A stretch of DNA of 64,000 nt from Strigamia acuminata (taxonomy: Eukaryota; Arthropoda; Chilopoda; Geophilomorpha; Linotaeniidae), in NCBI GenBank assembly GCA_949358305.1, contig OX442314.1:55127369-55191368 (forward strand). Direction: 5' to 3'. The notes under the pieces are model-generated. The model ran no database searches. It saw only the letters and a program-made list of their open reading frames with translations, and was not told the origin of the DNA. Positions 1-11,100 of this stretch are shown here, in pieces. Each line of letters begins with the position of its first letter. Position 1 is the stretch's first letter. The translations under genes and the position numbers were made by a program.

Positions 1-9
1 TTTTATTAA

Positions 10-33
10 TTGTTTATTTCTCCATCCTTCCAG
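10..33 (+). promoter_or_regulatory. Splice acceptor placed directly before the 3' ORF start codon
   Basis: A pyrimidine-rich run ending in TTCCAG at 33 is followed at once by ATG at 34. This is a strong 3' splice site consensus. It suggests that the 3' ORF is translated from a spliced subgenomic RNA, as env is in errantiviruses and retroviruses. The donor would lie near the 5' LTR or gag and is not visible on this strand in the window. Confidence 0.6.
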
Positions 34-2799
34 ATGGCATTACGTAAAACATGGGGACCATTAGACCCCGCTTGCATCGCTCGTGGCGGGATATTTCGAG
101 GCGCGCTGCCCGAATTTTACCGACGATGTTTCGGCGAAGACGCCGACCCTTGGCGCCTGCGAATACTACATTCCCGATGCATCGCCCGACGTTGGGTACG
201 AGACTGTACGCTCCTGGACACGTTCCCGGAGGGGATGCGCGAAGGCATCGCCACAGAGTTAGCTCGTGACGAGGACCCGAAATCGCCAATTTTCCACCCC
301 GGATTGTCAAGTCAGTACACTGGCACTCCGGCGGAGGAACACGTGCTGCATGCGTGGCGAGCAGCCGAGACAGAAGAGGCCCGTGAGGCCATCTATCAGC
401 AGTATAGACAACAGCTGGTGGATACCGCTGCGGCAGTGGCCGAGCGCATCCTCCAAAACGAGGGGATGACCGCGGATGATATTCATCTGTGGTTTGAGAG
501 GCTGCGATTGGGAGAGAGTACGCCCCAGTGGAGACCTCGGATGGGAATTTTAACGTCCCAAGCCGAGATGTGGCAGCTCCACCACCTGGGGATTTTGGGG
601 CCCAAAAGCAGCTACCCGCGGAAGCGCAAGCGCTCCAAAGGCGCCGGGAACAGCCAGTCGCGTTCCCCGGTGACAGCCAAGAAGCAGCGTGTCACTCAAA
701 ACACGACTGAAGGCAACGAAGCTGGGCCATCCACTAGTACGGTGCGTGACCCTTCGCAGTATTCCCGACCGCGAATTTTCGTAAACCGTCAGATTAAAGA
801 CGGTAAGGAGTGCAAGGAGGTTTGGATGTCTGGTGACGAAGAGCGAGTCTCTCGTCCCAGCACTTCTAGACGTCCGCTGACTCATCGCGAGCAGCGGAAA
901 AAAGATCGCAAGGAGCGATACTTCGCGAGGTGCGAAGCTCGGGGCCGTCCCATCCCCGAACCCGCCTACATCTCCAAGAGAGCGGGTCGACGAAGTGGTA
1001 GCCAGTCAGGTGAGCGAAACGTCCCAGCGACAGATACGCGGGACCTTCGCGAGATTCTGACTCAGATGAAGCGGACGAAACTGACACGTTTCGATCCCGC
1101 GATGAAACACGCCAGGAAGATGGGTGTTGTCACCGACGGAATGGTGACCCCACACGAGGTGGCAAGGTGGCTCGCAGACTACATAAATTCGCGACCACGA
1201 CCCGATGGCATGCCAACCGCCATCGTGCAGCCCTCCAGCTCCGAACAACATCTCCCGGCGCCCCAAGTCGCAATGACTGGGGTGCAGACGACGGAGACGC
1301 CACCACCGCCGACGCAGCCGCCACCACCGCTGCCGACGCCGACGCTGCCGACCAAGACGCAGCCGCCTCCGGACCTGCCGCCACCGTCGTTGTTGAATTC
1401 GAGCGATCCGCCGGATTTACCCACCGACCGCTCAGTCCCTCTCCCCGTTGGACAGAGCATTATGCAGGAATGTCGAGCCAATTTGACCGACATTTACAGG
1501 CCGAGCCGACCCCGACCCGGTTCCTCGGCCCTGTTCTTCGAGAGGCGAGACGAAGAAGCGCGACTCGCGAGAGAAGCCGCCAACCCGACTATCTCCGAGC
1601 TCTCAGCGTTTCGCTTCGTGATGGAAGACCCAAGAGTCTCTGCGCCCGCCTTGCGAGGTGTGGATCAGGCCCAGCGATATTTCATCGAATGGGCAACGGC
1701 GATGATGAGTAAGCTCTCGTGCGCCTTCACTGCGGATTCAGAGCGAGCGAATCCAGTGAATCGTCGCAGCCTACAGCTATCATTGACCAAGGTCATGATG
1801 CAGCTGCTAACCCCAGCACTCTTCGGAGAAGGGCGTCAGGCGATGGCCGCATGGTCTGTCGTGGACAGAGAGGGTGTACAGGTTCCCCGTGCACTCCTCG
1901 CAGAGTGGAGCTCCATTCTGCCCGACCCTGTGTTGACTCGGTACGAGCTAACCAGGGATGTGGTAAACCCCGAATTCGAGGGGTACAAGTTGCGAAGCAC
2001 GGCGTTTCGTTACACCTCCGCCACCTGGACAGCGGCGCCTACCCAACAACTGCGCGCCTTGACCATCCAGACGGAAGAATCGGCAGAGGATGTAGAAATG
2101 GTGATCTCGCCGACGAGCGGAGTTCCGATTCCGCCACCAATGCCTGCGGAGATATCCCCGCAAGGACCCGCCCTGTTCGAAGTGGCGGGTAAACCAAAGC
2201 GCTTGCTGTGCCGAACGCCACCCGTCAGGTCCGTCGAGCAAACGAAGCCGACACCGCCCGGGACCTCACCGGCCCGAGCGGCGACAACGACGCAAGCCGT
2301 GATTCCCGCGGCCACCCAGAAGCCGAAGCCGGCACCGCCTCCACCAGACTATTATGGGCGAATCATCGACGAGTTTCCCCATCTGTCGATGACGACGGCG
2401 ACCAGGAGGTTTATCTTCGCGCAGCGGGACAAAGGCAAATCGGTCTTCATCTGGCTTCACAACCAGATCCGGAAGACTAAAGACCTCATCTTCCACCAGA
2501 GGTTGCTGAGAGCCCACCGTGCGCCAGTGACGCCAACGGAAGCCAATGCCATCCGGCATACGAACACCGGCTTCTCCGCCTACATCCCGAGCGTTTGGTT
2601 GCACGAGAGGACGCGTGCCCCGCATGAGCCAGTTGACGGCCATGCATTATGCTTCATTACGGAGCATGAGGACCCCCGAGATCGGTCCTCGGCGCTAGTA
2701 GGCGATCTACCCGCGCCACCCGGCACTCAACCGCCTGTCCCTGGAGTGAGTTACGCCCAGGTGACGGACTCAGTGTCGGGTCCCCCAGGAAAGAAGTGA
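34..2799 (+). CDS. 3' ORF of Gypsy-type element, not env-like, function unknown
   Basis: An open frame of 921 codons starts at the ATG directly after the splice acceptor and stops 36 bp before the LTR. It occupies the env position, but I see no signal peptide, no convincing membrane segment and no cysteine-rich ectodomain. The N-terminal ~170 residues look folded. Then come a basic stretch (KRKRSK, about residue 200), a long low-complexity region with proline runs (about residues 415-470), a second globular-looking block (about 520-680) and a further proline-rich tail. It is much richer in GC than the host DNA. The composition resembles nucleic-acid-binding or gag-like structural proteins more than a membrane glycoprotein. 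I do not recognise the family. Confidence 0.6.
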   Translation: MALRKTWGPLDPACIARGGIFRGALPEFYRRCFGEDADPWRLRILHSRCIARRWVRDCTLLDTFPEGMREGIATELARDEDPKSPIFHPGLSSQYTGTPAEEHVLHAWRAAETEEAREAIYQQYRQQLVDTAAAVAERILQNEGMTADDIHLWFERLRLGESTPQWRPRMGILTSQAEMWQLHHLGILGPKSSYPRKRKRSKGAGNSQSRSPVTAKKQRVTQNTTEGNEAGPSTSTVRDPSQYSRPRIFVNRQIKDGKECKEVWMSGDEERVSRPSTSRRPLTHREQRKKDRKERYFARCEARGRPIPEPAYISKRAGRRSGSQSGERNVPATDTRDLREILTQMKRTKLTRFDPAMKHARKMGVVTDGMVTPHEVARWLADYINSRPRPDGMPTAIVQPSSSEQHLPAPQVAMTGVQTTETPPPPTQPPPPLPTPTLPTKTQPPPDLPPPSLLNSSDPPDLPTDRSVPLPVGQSIMQECRANLTDIYRPSRPRPGSSALFFERRDEEARLAREAANPTISELSAFRFVMEDPRVSAPALRGVDQAQRYFIEWATAMMSKLSCAFTADSERANPVNRRSLQLSLTKVMMQLLTPALFGEGRQAMAAWSVVDREGVQVPRALLAEWSSILPDPVLTRYELTRDVVNPEFEGYKLRSTAFRYTSATWTAAPTQQLRALTIQTEESAEDVEMVISPTSGVPIPPPMPAEISPQGPALFEVAGKPKRLLCRTPPVRSVEQTKPTPPGTSPARAATTTQAVIPAATQKPKPAPPPPDYYGRIIDEFPHLSMTTATRRFIFAQRDKGKSVFIWLHNQIRKTKDLIFHQRLLRAHRAPVTPTEANAIRHTNTGFSAYIPSVWLHERTRAPHEPVDGHALCFITEHEDPRDRSSALVGDLPAPPGTQPPVPGVSYAQVTDSVSGPPGKK

Positions 2800-2824
2800 T
2801 CGCTCAGCCCCACGGTCTGAGCTC

Positions 2825-2835
2825 GGAGGGGGAAG
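2825..2835 (+). other. Polypurine tract for plus-strand priming
   Basis: A purine run (GGAGGGGGAAG) directly abuts the LTR start TGTTGTGACC. This fixes the left LTR as the genuine 3' LTR of the plus-strand ORF on its left, and so shows that it is not the missing 3' LTR of the minus-strand gag-pol on its right. Confidence 0.75.
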
Positions 2836-3852
2836 TGTTGTGACCCGACTGGACCGGGGTCAACGAAGAGTTTCTCTCGTGACCTCGTTTCGGGTGTAAG
2901 GGGAGCCGCAAGCGCGTCTCCCTTCCCTCAGTGCATTGACATCTAGTCAATGGACAGGCGTCTGCCCTGAGGGAGTGGGGATGGTTCGTCCACCCCACCA
3001 TTGGGTGATTCTGGTCACCTGTCAACCCCGCTTTGTGCAAAGGAATGTGCCTTGCACTGAGCGGGCAGAACCAACACAACCATCAAACGAGAAACACACG
3101 TAAACCCGTCGTCCTACAAGATCAGGCCCAAGTAAAAATACTGGGATTGACCGAGGACAAAGGACAATTTACCGTGAGTACGTTTGGTCAGTGTCAAACT
3201 CCGCAGAGTAACCTGCGAGATAAGATTACCACACTATTTTAGCACACCAGCTAGAAATAGTAAAAACCACTCCAGTTTAGCGAGTTGTGCAGACAAACGG
3301 TCGCACAAGCCTAAACTGCAGTAAAACCACGACGAGCGTTCCCGCCGCTGTGTGACCGCCGGGAACCAGAAGAGTCCGCCGCTGTGTGATCGCCGGACAC
3401 CACACAAAAACCTAGACAACAGCCCGAAGTAAGTCTTTTAACTAAGCATTCACTCGCGCCCGACCAGCGTGAGCCCGAAGGACCAGCCAGAGACGACTCG
3501 AGGACGCCATATTGCCACGCCGGCCCAAGACGACATCACGTTGCCACAACGAGGACGCCATCTTGGACACGCACGAGACAACAGACGACCTCGCCGATTC
3601 CAGCCAGCTTTCATCTTACCTTTGCCTTTCCATTTCCCATCACCCATTCCGATTTACCTTTTACTTACCCTTTATATATATATATATAAGATATATCTGT
3701 ATATTGCCCCGCAGAATAAATCTATATTATATTTTACCTTTTATATCTGTGTAATCATTTCTTTGGGTAAACCGCTTGAGTAAAGCGGTAGTGAGTTAGT
3801 CGAATTAAGTAATCAACCCACGAGTTAGCGACGGTTAGAGTTGAGCGCGACA
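2836..3852 (+). repeat. LTR, plus orientation (1017 bp)
   Basis: Begins TGTTGTGACC and ends GAGCGCGACA, the usual TG...CA form. A TA-repeat stretch near 3672-3690 and an AATAAA at about 3715 lie in its last third. It is an inverted copy of 11101-12117; the one difference I found is near 3496 (C here, G in the other copy on the same strand). Short ORFs inside it recur identically in the other copy and have no sign of being genes. Confidence 0.9.
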
Positions 3853-6800
3853 ACTTCTTTCCTACGACCTTTCCGCCTTTTATAAACGGATTATCTCTTT
3901 TTGGTCGCAGGTTACGGATCGAGGCAGGTACGATATTTTTTGTTGTTTTTTGTGTCTGTACCTCCTCATTATTGTTTTCTTTTTTATCCGTGTTTTTTGT
4001 GTTTGTTTCAGGAGTTTCTCCTGTTTCCCCCCCGACCAAAATTGGATCCGGAACGGATTCAACTATCTCGTTTACCGGAGGTGAAGGGGCGTCGAAATAC
4101 TCCTCGTTGTCACTTGGCGGTGCTTGTTCCGACTCGCCAGCGAACATATCGACGATTTGGCCGTCAGTTTTAGACTTGACTTGGCCCTTGGCCCACATTT
4201 CTTGCGGGAATTCCGGAATGTACGGAGTTAACTCTCGTACCTGGATCGACTTTTGCTCGGTGTTGTCCTCGAGCTTGCGTAATTTATACGCGTTACCGCC
4301 ATGCTTGCCGATGATTACATACGGACCATCTCTCTTGTCGGCCAAGCTGGCGGTGATCCCTCTCGCTGCATTTGAGAGGGTGTGTGCATCTTTCCACACC
4401 AAATCATTGATCTCGAAATTCACGAATTTTCCACCGCTTTTATCTTGTAAAATGCGGTCGCGCATGTTAAAAATGTGCGCCATCATATGCTTGTATGTGT
4501 TCGAAATTGTTTGCTCCAATTTATACACATACTCATGTGGTTTCTCTGGGTCCACCACATTTACCGACTCTGCCACTCGTGGGTCCCAAGGCACTCGTAG
4601 CTCTCGGGCGAAGTTGAGGTAGGCCGGAGAAAAATCTCTCGTCCTCGAGACTGTTGTTCGTATGCTGAACGCGATCTCCCTCAAGTATTCATCCCACCTA
4701 TTGTGGATGTCAGTGAATATGCTTAGTGCATATTTAATGTCCCTGTTGAGTCGCTCAACGGGATTTGTTCTGGGATTGTAGGTCGAAGTATGTGACGCCA
4801 CAATCCCGAATTTCTCACAAAACTTACCCCAAATTTTCGAGATAAATTGGGGTCCGTTATCGGATATTATTTTACGTGGAAATCCGTAACGTAACGCCAC
4901 GTCGTAGATACATTCAACGATTTTCTCTGCTGAAGGTCTAGCGACGGCGTACAACTCGGGCCAACGAGTTGCCACGTCCATTATAACGATAATGTACGCA
5001 TTTTTATTTCCCGTAACGGGTTTTGGGCCCATCACATCGACACTTAAACAATCAAAAGGCGCGTAAGGCCCTAAGAAAATAGTTTCGAATGGTGATTTAC
5101 TCCTCGGCTTGCACGCTTGACATCGCTGACATTGGTGGACAAAAAGAGCAATATCTTTTTTCATCCCTGTCCAGTGAAAAAGCTGTGTAGCACGATAGAG
5201 TGTTCTGCTTACTCCCGCATGGCTCGCAAGCGGGTGCCCGTGTAACAACCACAGCACGCGACCGATTAAGGAAGCAGGTATTACTACCTTTACTGCGGTG
5301 TCCGATTCACTCAAGTCATCTTGGTGATTTGGGTGATGTTTCACTAAAAGGCCGTCATCCAATAGGTAATCTATGGATTCGTGTGCATAACGACGCTTCT
5401 GCCTTCTGGTTAAGTTGGGCGGATATTTTCCTGTCAGTACGAATCTAGCTCTGTCCTGACATTTTTTGTCTAATTTTTGTTGCACAATTATTTCCTCCCT
5501 TGTTGGGGGATTGCTTTTCATTTGCTTGCTGACACGAGCGTGGAAGGCGCTTAGAAGCGGGTCATTTATTCTCCGCTCTAGCTTAAATTCCTTCTTTGCG
5601 TTTGGGTAATTGTCAGCAGCTGGTTGGTATAACCGCGTCCAGAATCCACAGAATTTTACATCTGCCGGAGACGCGGTAGGAATTTCATTCATCTTCCTTA
5701 AATCCCAACGGTGACAACTCGTAGGGCAATAAATGATGCGGGAGTCATCCTCGCCGTCATCGTCAGCGTCGATTGGATCTGACACTGGTGCCCGTGACAG
5801 AGCGTCAGCCACGACGTTATATTTGCCGGGCTTGTATTGAATGGTCAAGTCGCATGCCATCAGTTCTAACTGCCATCTGGCTAGTCGACCGGCTGGCTCT
5901 TTTAATTTCATCAGCCATTGTAACGCTTGATGATCTGTGTGGACCACAAATTTGGTATATTCGAGATAGTCTCTGAATTTCCTTATGGCCCACACAACGG
6001 CCAAACACTCCAACTCGGTGGCATTGTAATTCTTTTCAGCGCCTTGGAGTTTGCGACTTATAAACATGCACGGCAGGTCTTGTTCGACTCCGTCGCGCAC
6101 GTGTGTTTGGAGCAACGCCGCTCCTAACCCAACTCTGCTGGCGTCCGTGTGTAATATGAACGGCCGGTTTAAGTCGGGTAGAGGCATTACGCCGACTTCC
6201 GTCAGCATCCTCTTTATTGCATTAAATGCGATGTTGCACTCATTTGACCATACAAATTCGTTTTCATTCTTCAGGAGGTCGGTAACTGGGGCTGCCACTT
6301 CAGCTAGGCCCGGTAGCAACCTGCCGAAGAAGTTTATCATTCCCATAAACCGTTGGACACCTTTAACGTCCTCGGGTGGTGGGAAACGATTAATCGCATC
6401 GATTTTTTCGGGGCCAATAGCTAAACCATTGACTCCAATGCGATAACCCAGGAAGGCAAGCTCCTTTCGACAGAACTTGCTCTTGCCCGGGTGAACGTGT
6501 AACCCAGCTTTTGCCAGCCGGGTGAGCACTTGGTCGATGTGCTCAATGTGCTCTTCGAATGTTTTGGAGGCAATAACTATGTCATCTAGGTATGCCCACA
6601 CAAACTGATGCAGGATATCACCCAATACGCTTTCGATTAGTCTCTGAAAGGTACTGGGAGCGTTCACTAAACCAAATGGCATGACGTTGAACATCAACCG
6701 TCCAATTGGCGAGTAAAATGCTGTTTTTAGCTTATCCTCTGGCCTCATCTCAACCTGCCAGTATCCCTTTGACAGATCCATCGTCGTAACCCAAGAAAAG

Positions 6801-7921
6801 GGGCTAAGCTCTCTCAAAATGGATTCGATAGACGGCATCTGTATGGGATCTATCTCTGTCACCGCGTTTAATGGGCGGTAATCAATGCATAGGCGTGGGT
6901 CCGAGCCCGGGCGCATCACGAGCACAACTCGCGTCGCGTATTCTCCCTGGGCCTCGGAGACAATGCCACTGTCTAGCATTTCTTGGCACATTTTTTGCAC
7001 TATTTCACGTTTTTGCGGGTTCATTCCCTTATACGCAACTCGTATAGGTTTATTTTCCGTCAATTTAATTTCGTGAATAGCCCTATTCGTTCGGCCCGGT
7101 TTTTTCGACAGGATCCCCTCATATTTAAGTAGGACCCTTCGTAGGGCTGCCGCTTCGTTTAATTCTAAAGCGGCGTCGGCGACAAGCGTTTCCACTACAT
7201 TGTCCCGTTGCAATTCTGTTACGAATGCTTTAAAATCGTAGTCTTGAACGAATTTCTTTAGGCCTTTCTCCCACTGTGTCTTGTCGGCCGCTTCTTTTAC
7301 AAGAGCTGGTGGCACGACAATTGCGGGTCTTTCCTTATCATTTCTGATATAATTCCAAGATTTCGTTATTGGATTTGGTTGTATTTCCATTGACGCCATG
7401 AGGTCTAAGCCCAACAGAAAAATTCTGTCGCATGTGGGCAGGACCAGGAAAGGGTGCTGTTCTACCCCTCCGAGCCACTCCATGGTCAATAATATAACTC
7501 CTTTTGGACGCGCCATTCCGTTGGCGGTTTTTAGACGTATATTTTTATTAACGCCTTTTATCTTATCGGTGAGACCCAATGATGCTACTATGTCTTCGGA
7601 AACGAACGAGCGATCTGCTCCCGAGTCTAGCAGTCCCATAATTTTTTCACGTTCTATTGTCATGGGCAACATGCATAGGCGGTTGGTGTATTCGACCGCC
7701 ACGTTGCACATGAAAACACGAAATTCTTCTGTGTCTTCGACTACTTGAGGTAATTCTTCAAGCAGTAGGTTCGGTTCTTCCGCCTCAGCCTCAGCGTTTG
7801 CGGTAATTACCTGCAAAGCGTTGTTGGCCCTGTCTTGAATTTGGGCGTTAGCTATGTCACTACCCATTTCTTTGACTGGTGGCGGCTTATCAAACCCTTT
7901 GTTAAACCCCTTCTTCTTCAT
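3853..7921 (-). CDS. pol: Gypsy pol polyprotein (protease, RT, RNase H, integrase)
   Basis: The frame gives about 1,356 residues up to the LTR junction, then runs a further 32 codons into the inverted LTR before a stop at 3755, so its true C-terminus is missing or altered. Visible in order: aspartic protease LLDSGADRSF (about residue 98), reverse transcriptase with YLDD (about 442), RNase H with LHTDAS (about 588), an integrase HHCC finger (about 900-935), and the integrase core with SVDVMGP, SDNGPQF and PVERLN carrying the D, D and E. All key residues I looked for are present. The frame is open back to about 8010, overlapping gag in the -1 frame, so translation as a gag-pol fusion is likely. 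Confidence 0.9.
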
Positions 7922-7944
7922 GAATGGCGCAGACGGTCGAGAAG

Positions 7945-10900
7945 TTATTTCTTCGCCGCCTGCGCTGACTCGTTTTTTGACTCGTTTTTTGCCATGGCGA
8001 GTTTAATCTCTGCCATCTGCTTCATTATTGCGTCAAATTTAGCGTCTTCTTTCGCTGTTCTTGGGCACTCATTGGAATAGTGACCCGGTTGGTTACACTT
8101 GAAACAACGAATATTTGATTTGTCTCTTGGGGCTTCAGTCGATTTTTTCTTTTCAGGGTCTGCTTTCGACGGTGGCGTGTAATTCTTTCGAAAATACTTC
8201 GGAATTCGGCCGGCATTTGGTTTTAACCTGGCGCGAAATTCTTCTACCGCTCTATCTCGATGGATGAGATGTACTAGCGGTCCTTCCTCATCGCAACCCG
8301 TTGATAAGGTATCGCGATAGCTTCGTATTTCTTCGTCCGTCGAATAATCGTCTTTTTCTTCTTTTTCGTCTGATTTTCCGGCATCTTGTCCGGCTTCCTC
8401 CCCCTCCTTGACCTCCTCCAGTGTCGCTTGCATGGCTGACGCTGTCGGTGCCTTTTTAGGGGCGGCCAAAGGGTTGGAAGGCAGCGTGGATGTCAGTTTA
8501 TTTTTTATTTGCAAACCAACGCTAGCTTCTGCCAGCTCCATTATACCGCTAAGATATTCAGTAGGGCGCATAATCTTATCTGTCGCCCCATATCTTTCCG
8601 CACTCAACTTGAGACGTTTTGCGGTTGCTGCTTTCTCCGCTTCTGGTAAAGCGGAATAATACCTCTTCTCGATATCTATCGTGTTCTCGAACAGGAAGGC
8701 GCTCATCTCCTCGTAGCTGCCTCCTGTCGGTGCCCTTTCTTCAAGTAACACCCGTTGCGAGTACTCCGACAAACCGCCGAGAAAGAAAAGGTTGAATCCC
8801 GTGGCATGAAATTCCATCGGGGCCTTTTCGAACAACAATCTGGCGCGAATGTCGTAATCCATTATGGTTTCACCAGGCATCTGGCGAAGACCTCGCATCT
8901 TTCGGCTCACCTCTTCGGGTGTCTCGCCGTAGCGCAGGTCGAATCTCATTAAAAAGTCGTCCCAATTGACGCCTTTCAATCCTTGGTACCACTCACGTGC
9001 CGAGCCTGTCATTAGCTCGACAATACCGTGGGTGAGCATGTCTCCTACGGTGGCTTTAGTGGCAGTCTTAATTCGAATTACTTCGTCAAGGAAGCGATCT
9101 CCCGCTTTCCATGACCCGTCGAAACGGTTCTGAATATAAAATTGCCACCTAATATTCCCGGTAACACTCATGGTGTCACGTCGGGAGACAGCGTATTTTT
9201 TCTTTACGCGGTCGCCAGTGCTACGATTACGATCGTTTCGTTTGCTCAGATCGATTCCCTCGGCCTTCAATGAGCCAAGCAGGGCTCTTCCAAGCTCTCC
9301 CATCGTATACTGTCGACCCGTCGAATCGGTAAACGCGCTTTGTCGGGGAGGGTCCTGAAACTCCTCCCGTCGGTGGTCGCTATTTTCCGATCGACGTCGT
9401 TTCTCTCTATCGCGCGGAGAGTTGGATCTCTTCCGGCGATTACTTGATTTATCCTTTCGTCTGTCGTCGTTGGATGAGGGGTCGGAGCTGGGGTCGGGAG
9501 ACGGTGAGCGGCGTGGCGGGTCGCGCCGTGAAGAGTTTGACTCTTTCCGGCCCCTACGACGGTCGTCACGTTCCCTTTCCCTGCGTTCATCGCGTTCTCT
9601 TTCCCTTCGTCTTTCTCCAGAACCTCTCTCCGAATCGTGATGACTGGGTGCATTTGACTCCAGTCCATCTGACGACGAATCACTATTTCCGTAGCGATAA
9701 TATTTCGGTCTTTCATCGCGTTTGCCTTCTTCTCGCGAAGAGGTGCGATCATGCGATTGTCTCCTTGACGACTCGTCGTCTTTAAGGATGGGCACTGGTT
9801 GTTGCCACTCAGTCCCTTGCGGATCATCATGCTGTTGGCTTGTGAGAGCTTGCTCTTCATTTCGCCTAGCATTATTAGCGTTGATTAACCGCGTTATCGC
9901 ATTATTTGTGGCTGAATCGAGAGCTTGCATGCGGGGCCGAGTTTGTTGTTCTCTGGCCGACGCATCTCTCTTGCGCGGAGTAGCTGGTGTTGCCCTCTCC
10001 GGCTGGGGTTTGGGTTTGGCCTTCGGCGTGCGCTTTGGGTCTCCCTCTAGGCTCTCGTCGGACAGCTCGGATGAACTGACCTCTGGTTTGCGAACGGATT
10101 TCGGGTCATCTCGTCGCAATCTGGCCATAAATGCTCGCTCTGCTTCTTGTTGCGAGTGGAAAGCATATCGATGTGCTCTCAGGGCTCGGTCAACTATTTC
10201 TACCTCCTCGGGAGTAGTCGGATTGGGCTGGGTTCTGCCGTACTCGAGAGCTTGCGCTTCTCTTTCCGCCAGCTTCCTCCGTCTCTCGCGAATGGCTTGT
10301 CGAGCCTCATTCTCTGCATCCGCTTCAAATTGAGCGGAATCAACCGATTGTTGAGCGTGTGCACCTTCAACAATGGTGATTTGTGGGGATACACTGTGCG
10401 CTTTTAAAGCTGCACGTACGATTTGTAACGTTTCGTACACTGTAATCTTCCCCGTCGGAAGGGTGTATCTCACTCCCTCCGCTTGTGCCAATTGCATCGC
10501 ATCAATCAAGGTGCCCGAGACGCTGTAAGGCTGGCTCGAAACACGCTTGACAGAGGACGAGTTGGACTTGTGCCCTTCAGACACTACCGAGGCTGGTCGA
10601 CTGTGCGTAATTGGCGTGTCTAGTGCCGAATTAGCGGTCGTATTTGAGGCCGTCTTTTGTATCGGAGACGCTGCTTTCGGACTGCCCACCTCGGTGTCGT
10701 GCGTTAGACGAGGCGATTGGTTACGGGATAAAACCTCGTTTCCGCTCGTCTCGTTGTCACGGTTAGAACGCGGCAGTTTGGAGTGAGATTGCTCTTCACC
10801 CCGCTCTGTCTCGTCCAATCGCTGCCTCGTCTCGGTGCGAGACGGGTGCGATGCCTCTGATGCGCTTCTACGATCGGGTTTAGGCTTACGCCGTTTTTGC

Positions 10901-11055
10901 CTCGCTTCGTGCGCTGAGGCTTTGGGTAAGGGACCTCCAGATCGCAAGTGATAGTCGGCGCCTTTACGACTGCCGGCTCTCTTGTTTGCGTCGGAGTCGG
11001 AATCTGTTACTCGGGTATTATCTGCCATTTCTTGCTTTGGGTATGATGTAATCAC
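7945..11055 (-). CDS. gag: Gypsy gag polyprotein
   Basis: A 1036-residue frame, long for a Gypsy gag. The first ~570 residues are highly charged and disordered-looking, with Arg/Glu/Ser-rich runs. A retrotransposon gag-type helical block follows (about 600-800), containing the WYQGLKG and MPGETIMDYD stretches. One CCHC zinc knuckle (CFKCNQPGHYSNEC) lies near residue 985. The start ATG is the first in frame after the primer binding site; a second ATG (MADNTR) 9 codons later could also be used. It ends with two copies of the KNES repeat that contain the slippery sites. Confidence 0.88.
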   Translation of the reverse strand: MITSYPKQEMADNTRVTDSDSDANKRAGSRKGADYHLRSGGPLPKASAHEARQKRRKPKPDRRSASEASHPSRTETRQRLDETERGEEQSHSKLPRSNRDNETSGNEVLSRNQSPRLTHDTEVGSPKAASPIQKTASNTTANSALDTPITHSRPASVVSEGHKSNSSSVKRVSSQPYSVSGTLIDAMQLAQAEGVRYTLPTGKITVYETLQIVRAALKAHSVSPQITIVEGAHAQQSVDSAQFEADAENEARQAIRERRRKLAEREAQALEYGRTQPNPTTPEEVEIVDRALRAHRYAFHSQQEAERAFMARLRRDDPKSVRKPEVSSSELSDESLEGDPKRTPKAKPKPQPERATPATPRKRDASAREQQTRPRMQALDSATNNAITRLINANNARRNEEQALTSQQHDDPQGTEWQQPVPILKDDESSRRQSHDRTSSREEGKRDERPKYYRYGNSDSSSDGLESNAPSHHDSERGSGERRRERERDERRERERDDRRRGRKESNSSRRDPPRRSPSPDPSSDPSSNDDRRKDKSSNRRKRSNSPRDREKRRRSENSDHRREEFQDPPRQSAFTDSTGRQYTMGELGRALLGSLKAEGIDLSKRNDRNRSTGDRVKKKYAVSRRDTMSVTGNIRWQFYIQNRFDGSWKAGDRFLDEVIRIKTATKATVGDMLTHGIVELMTGSAREWYQGLKGVNWDDFLMRFDLRYGETPEEVSRKMRGLRQMPGETIMDYDIRARLLFEKAPMEFHATGFNLFFLGGLSEYSQRVLLEERAPTGGSYEEMSAFLFENTIDIEKRYYSALPEAEKAATAKRLKLSAERYGATDKIMRPTEYLSGIMELAEASVGLQIKNKLTSTLPSNPLAAPKKAPTASAMQATLEEVKEGEEAGQDAGKSDEKEEKDDYSTDEEIRSYRDTLSTGCDEEGPLVHLIHRDRAVEEFRARLKPNAGRIPKYFRKNYTPPSKADPEKKKSTEAPRDKSNIRCFKCNQPGHYSNECPRTAKEDAKFDAIMKQMAEIKLAMAKNESKNESAQAAKK
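7972..7990 (-). promoter_or_regulatory. Tandem A-AAA-AAC slippery heptamers for -1 frameshifting
   Basis: On the minus strand AAAAAAC occurs twice, at 7990-7984 and 7978-7972, 12 nt apart. Both are in the gag frame as xxA AAA AAC, the same heptamer as the mouse mammary tumour virus gag-pro site. The -1 frame is open from about 8010 through the gag stop at 7945-7947 into pol. Either site would give a gag-pol fusion. Confidence 0.7.
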
Positions 11056-11080
11056 AGGTTAGAATCAGTTATTCAACTTG

Positions 11081-11098
11081 ATCCCGGACAGGCCCCCA
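11081..11098 (-). other. Primer binding site
   Basis: Two bases inside the minus-strand LTR end, the minus strand reads TGGGGGCCTGTCCGGGAT. That is the complement of a tRNA 3' end finishing in CCA, with a plausible acceptor stem and T-arm. I cannot name the tRNA. It identifies the right LTR as the 5' LTR of gag-pol. Confidence 0.6.
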
Positions 11099-11100
11099 CG

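Noticed and set aside
1167-2192. Several 70-180-codon frames antisense to or overlapping the 3' ORF
   Set aside because: Shadows of a GC-rich long coding frame; none has its own start context or known motif.
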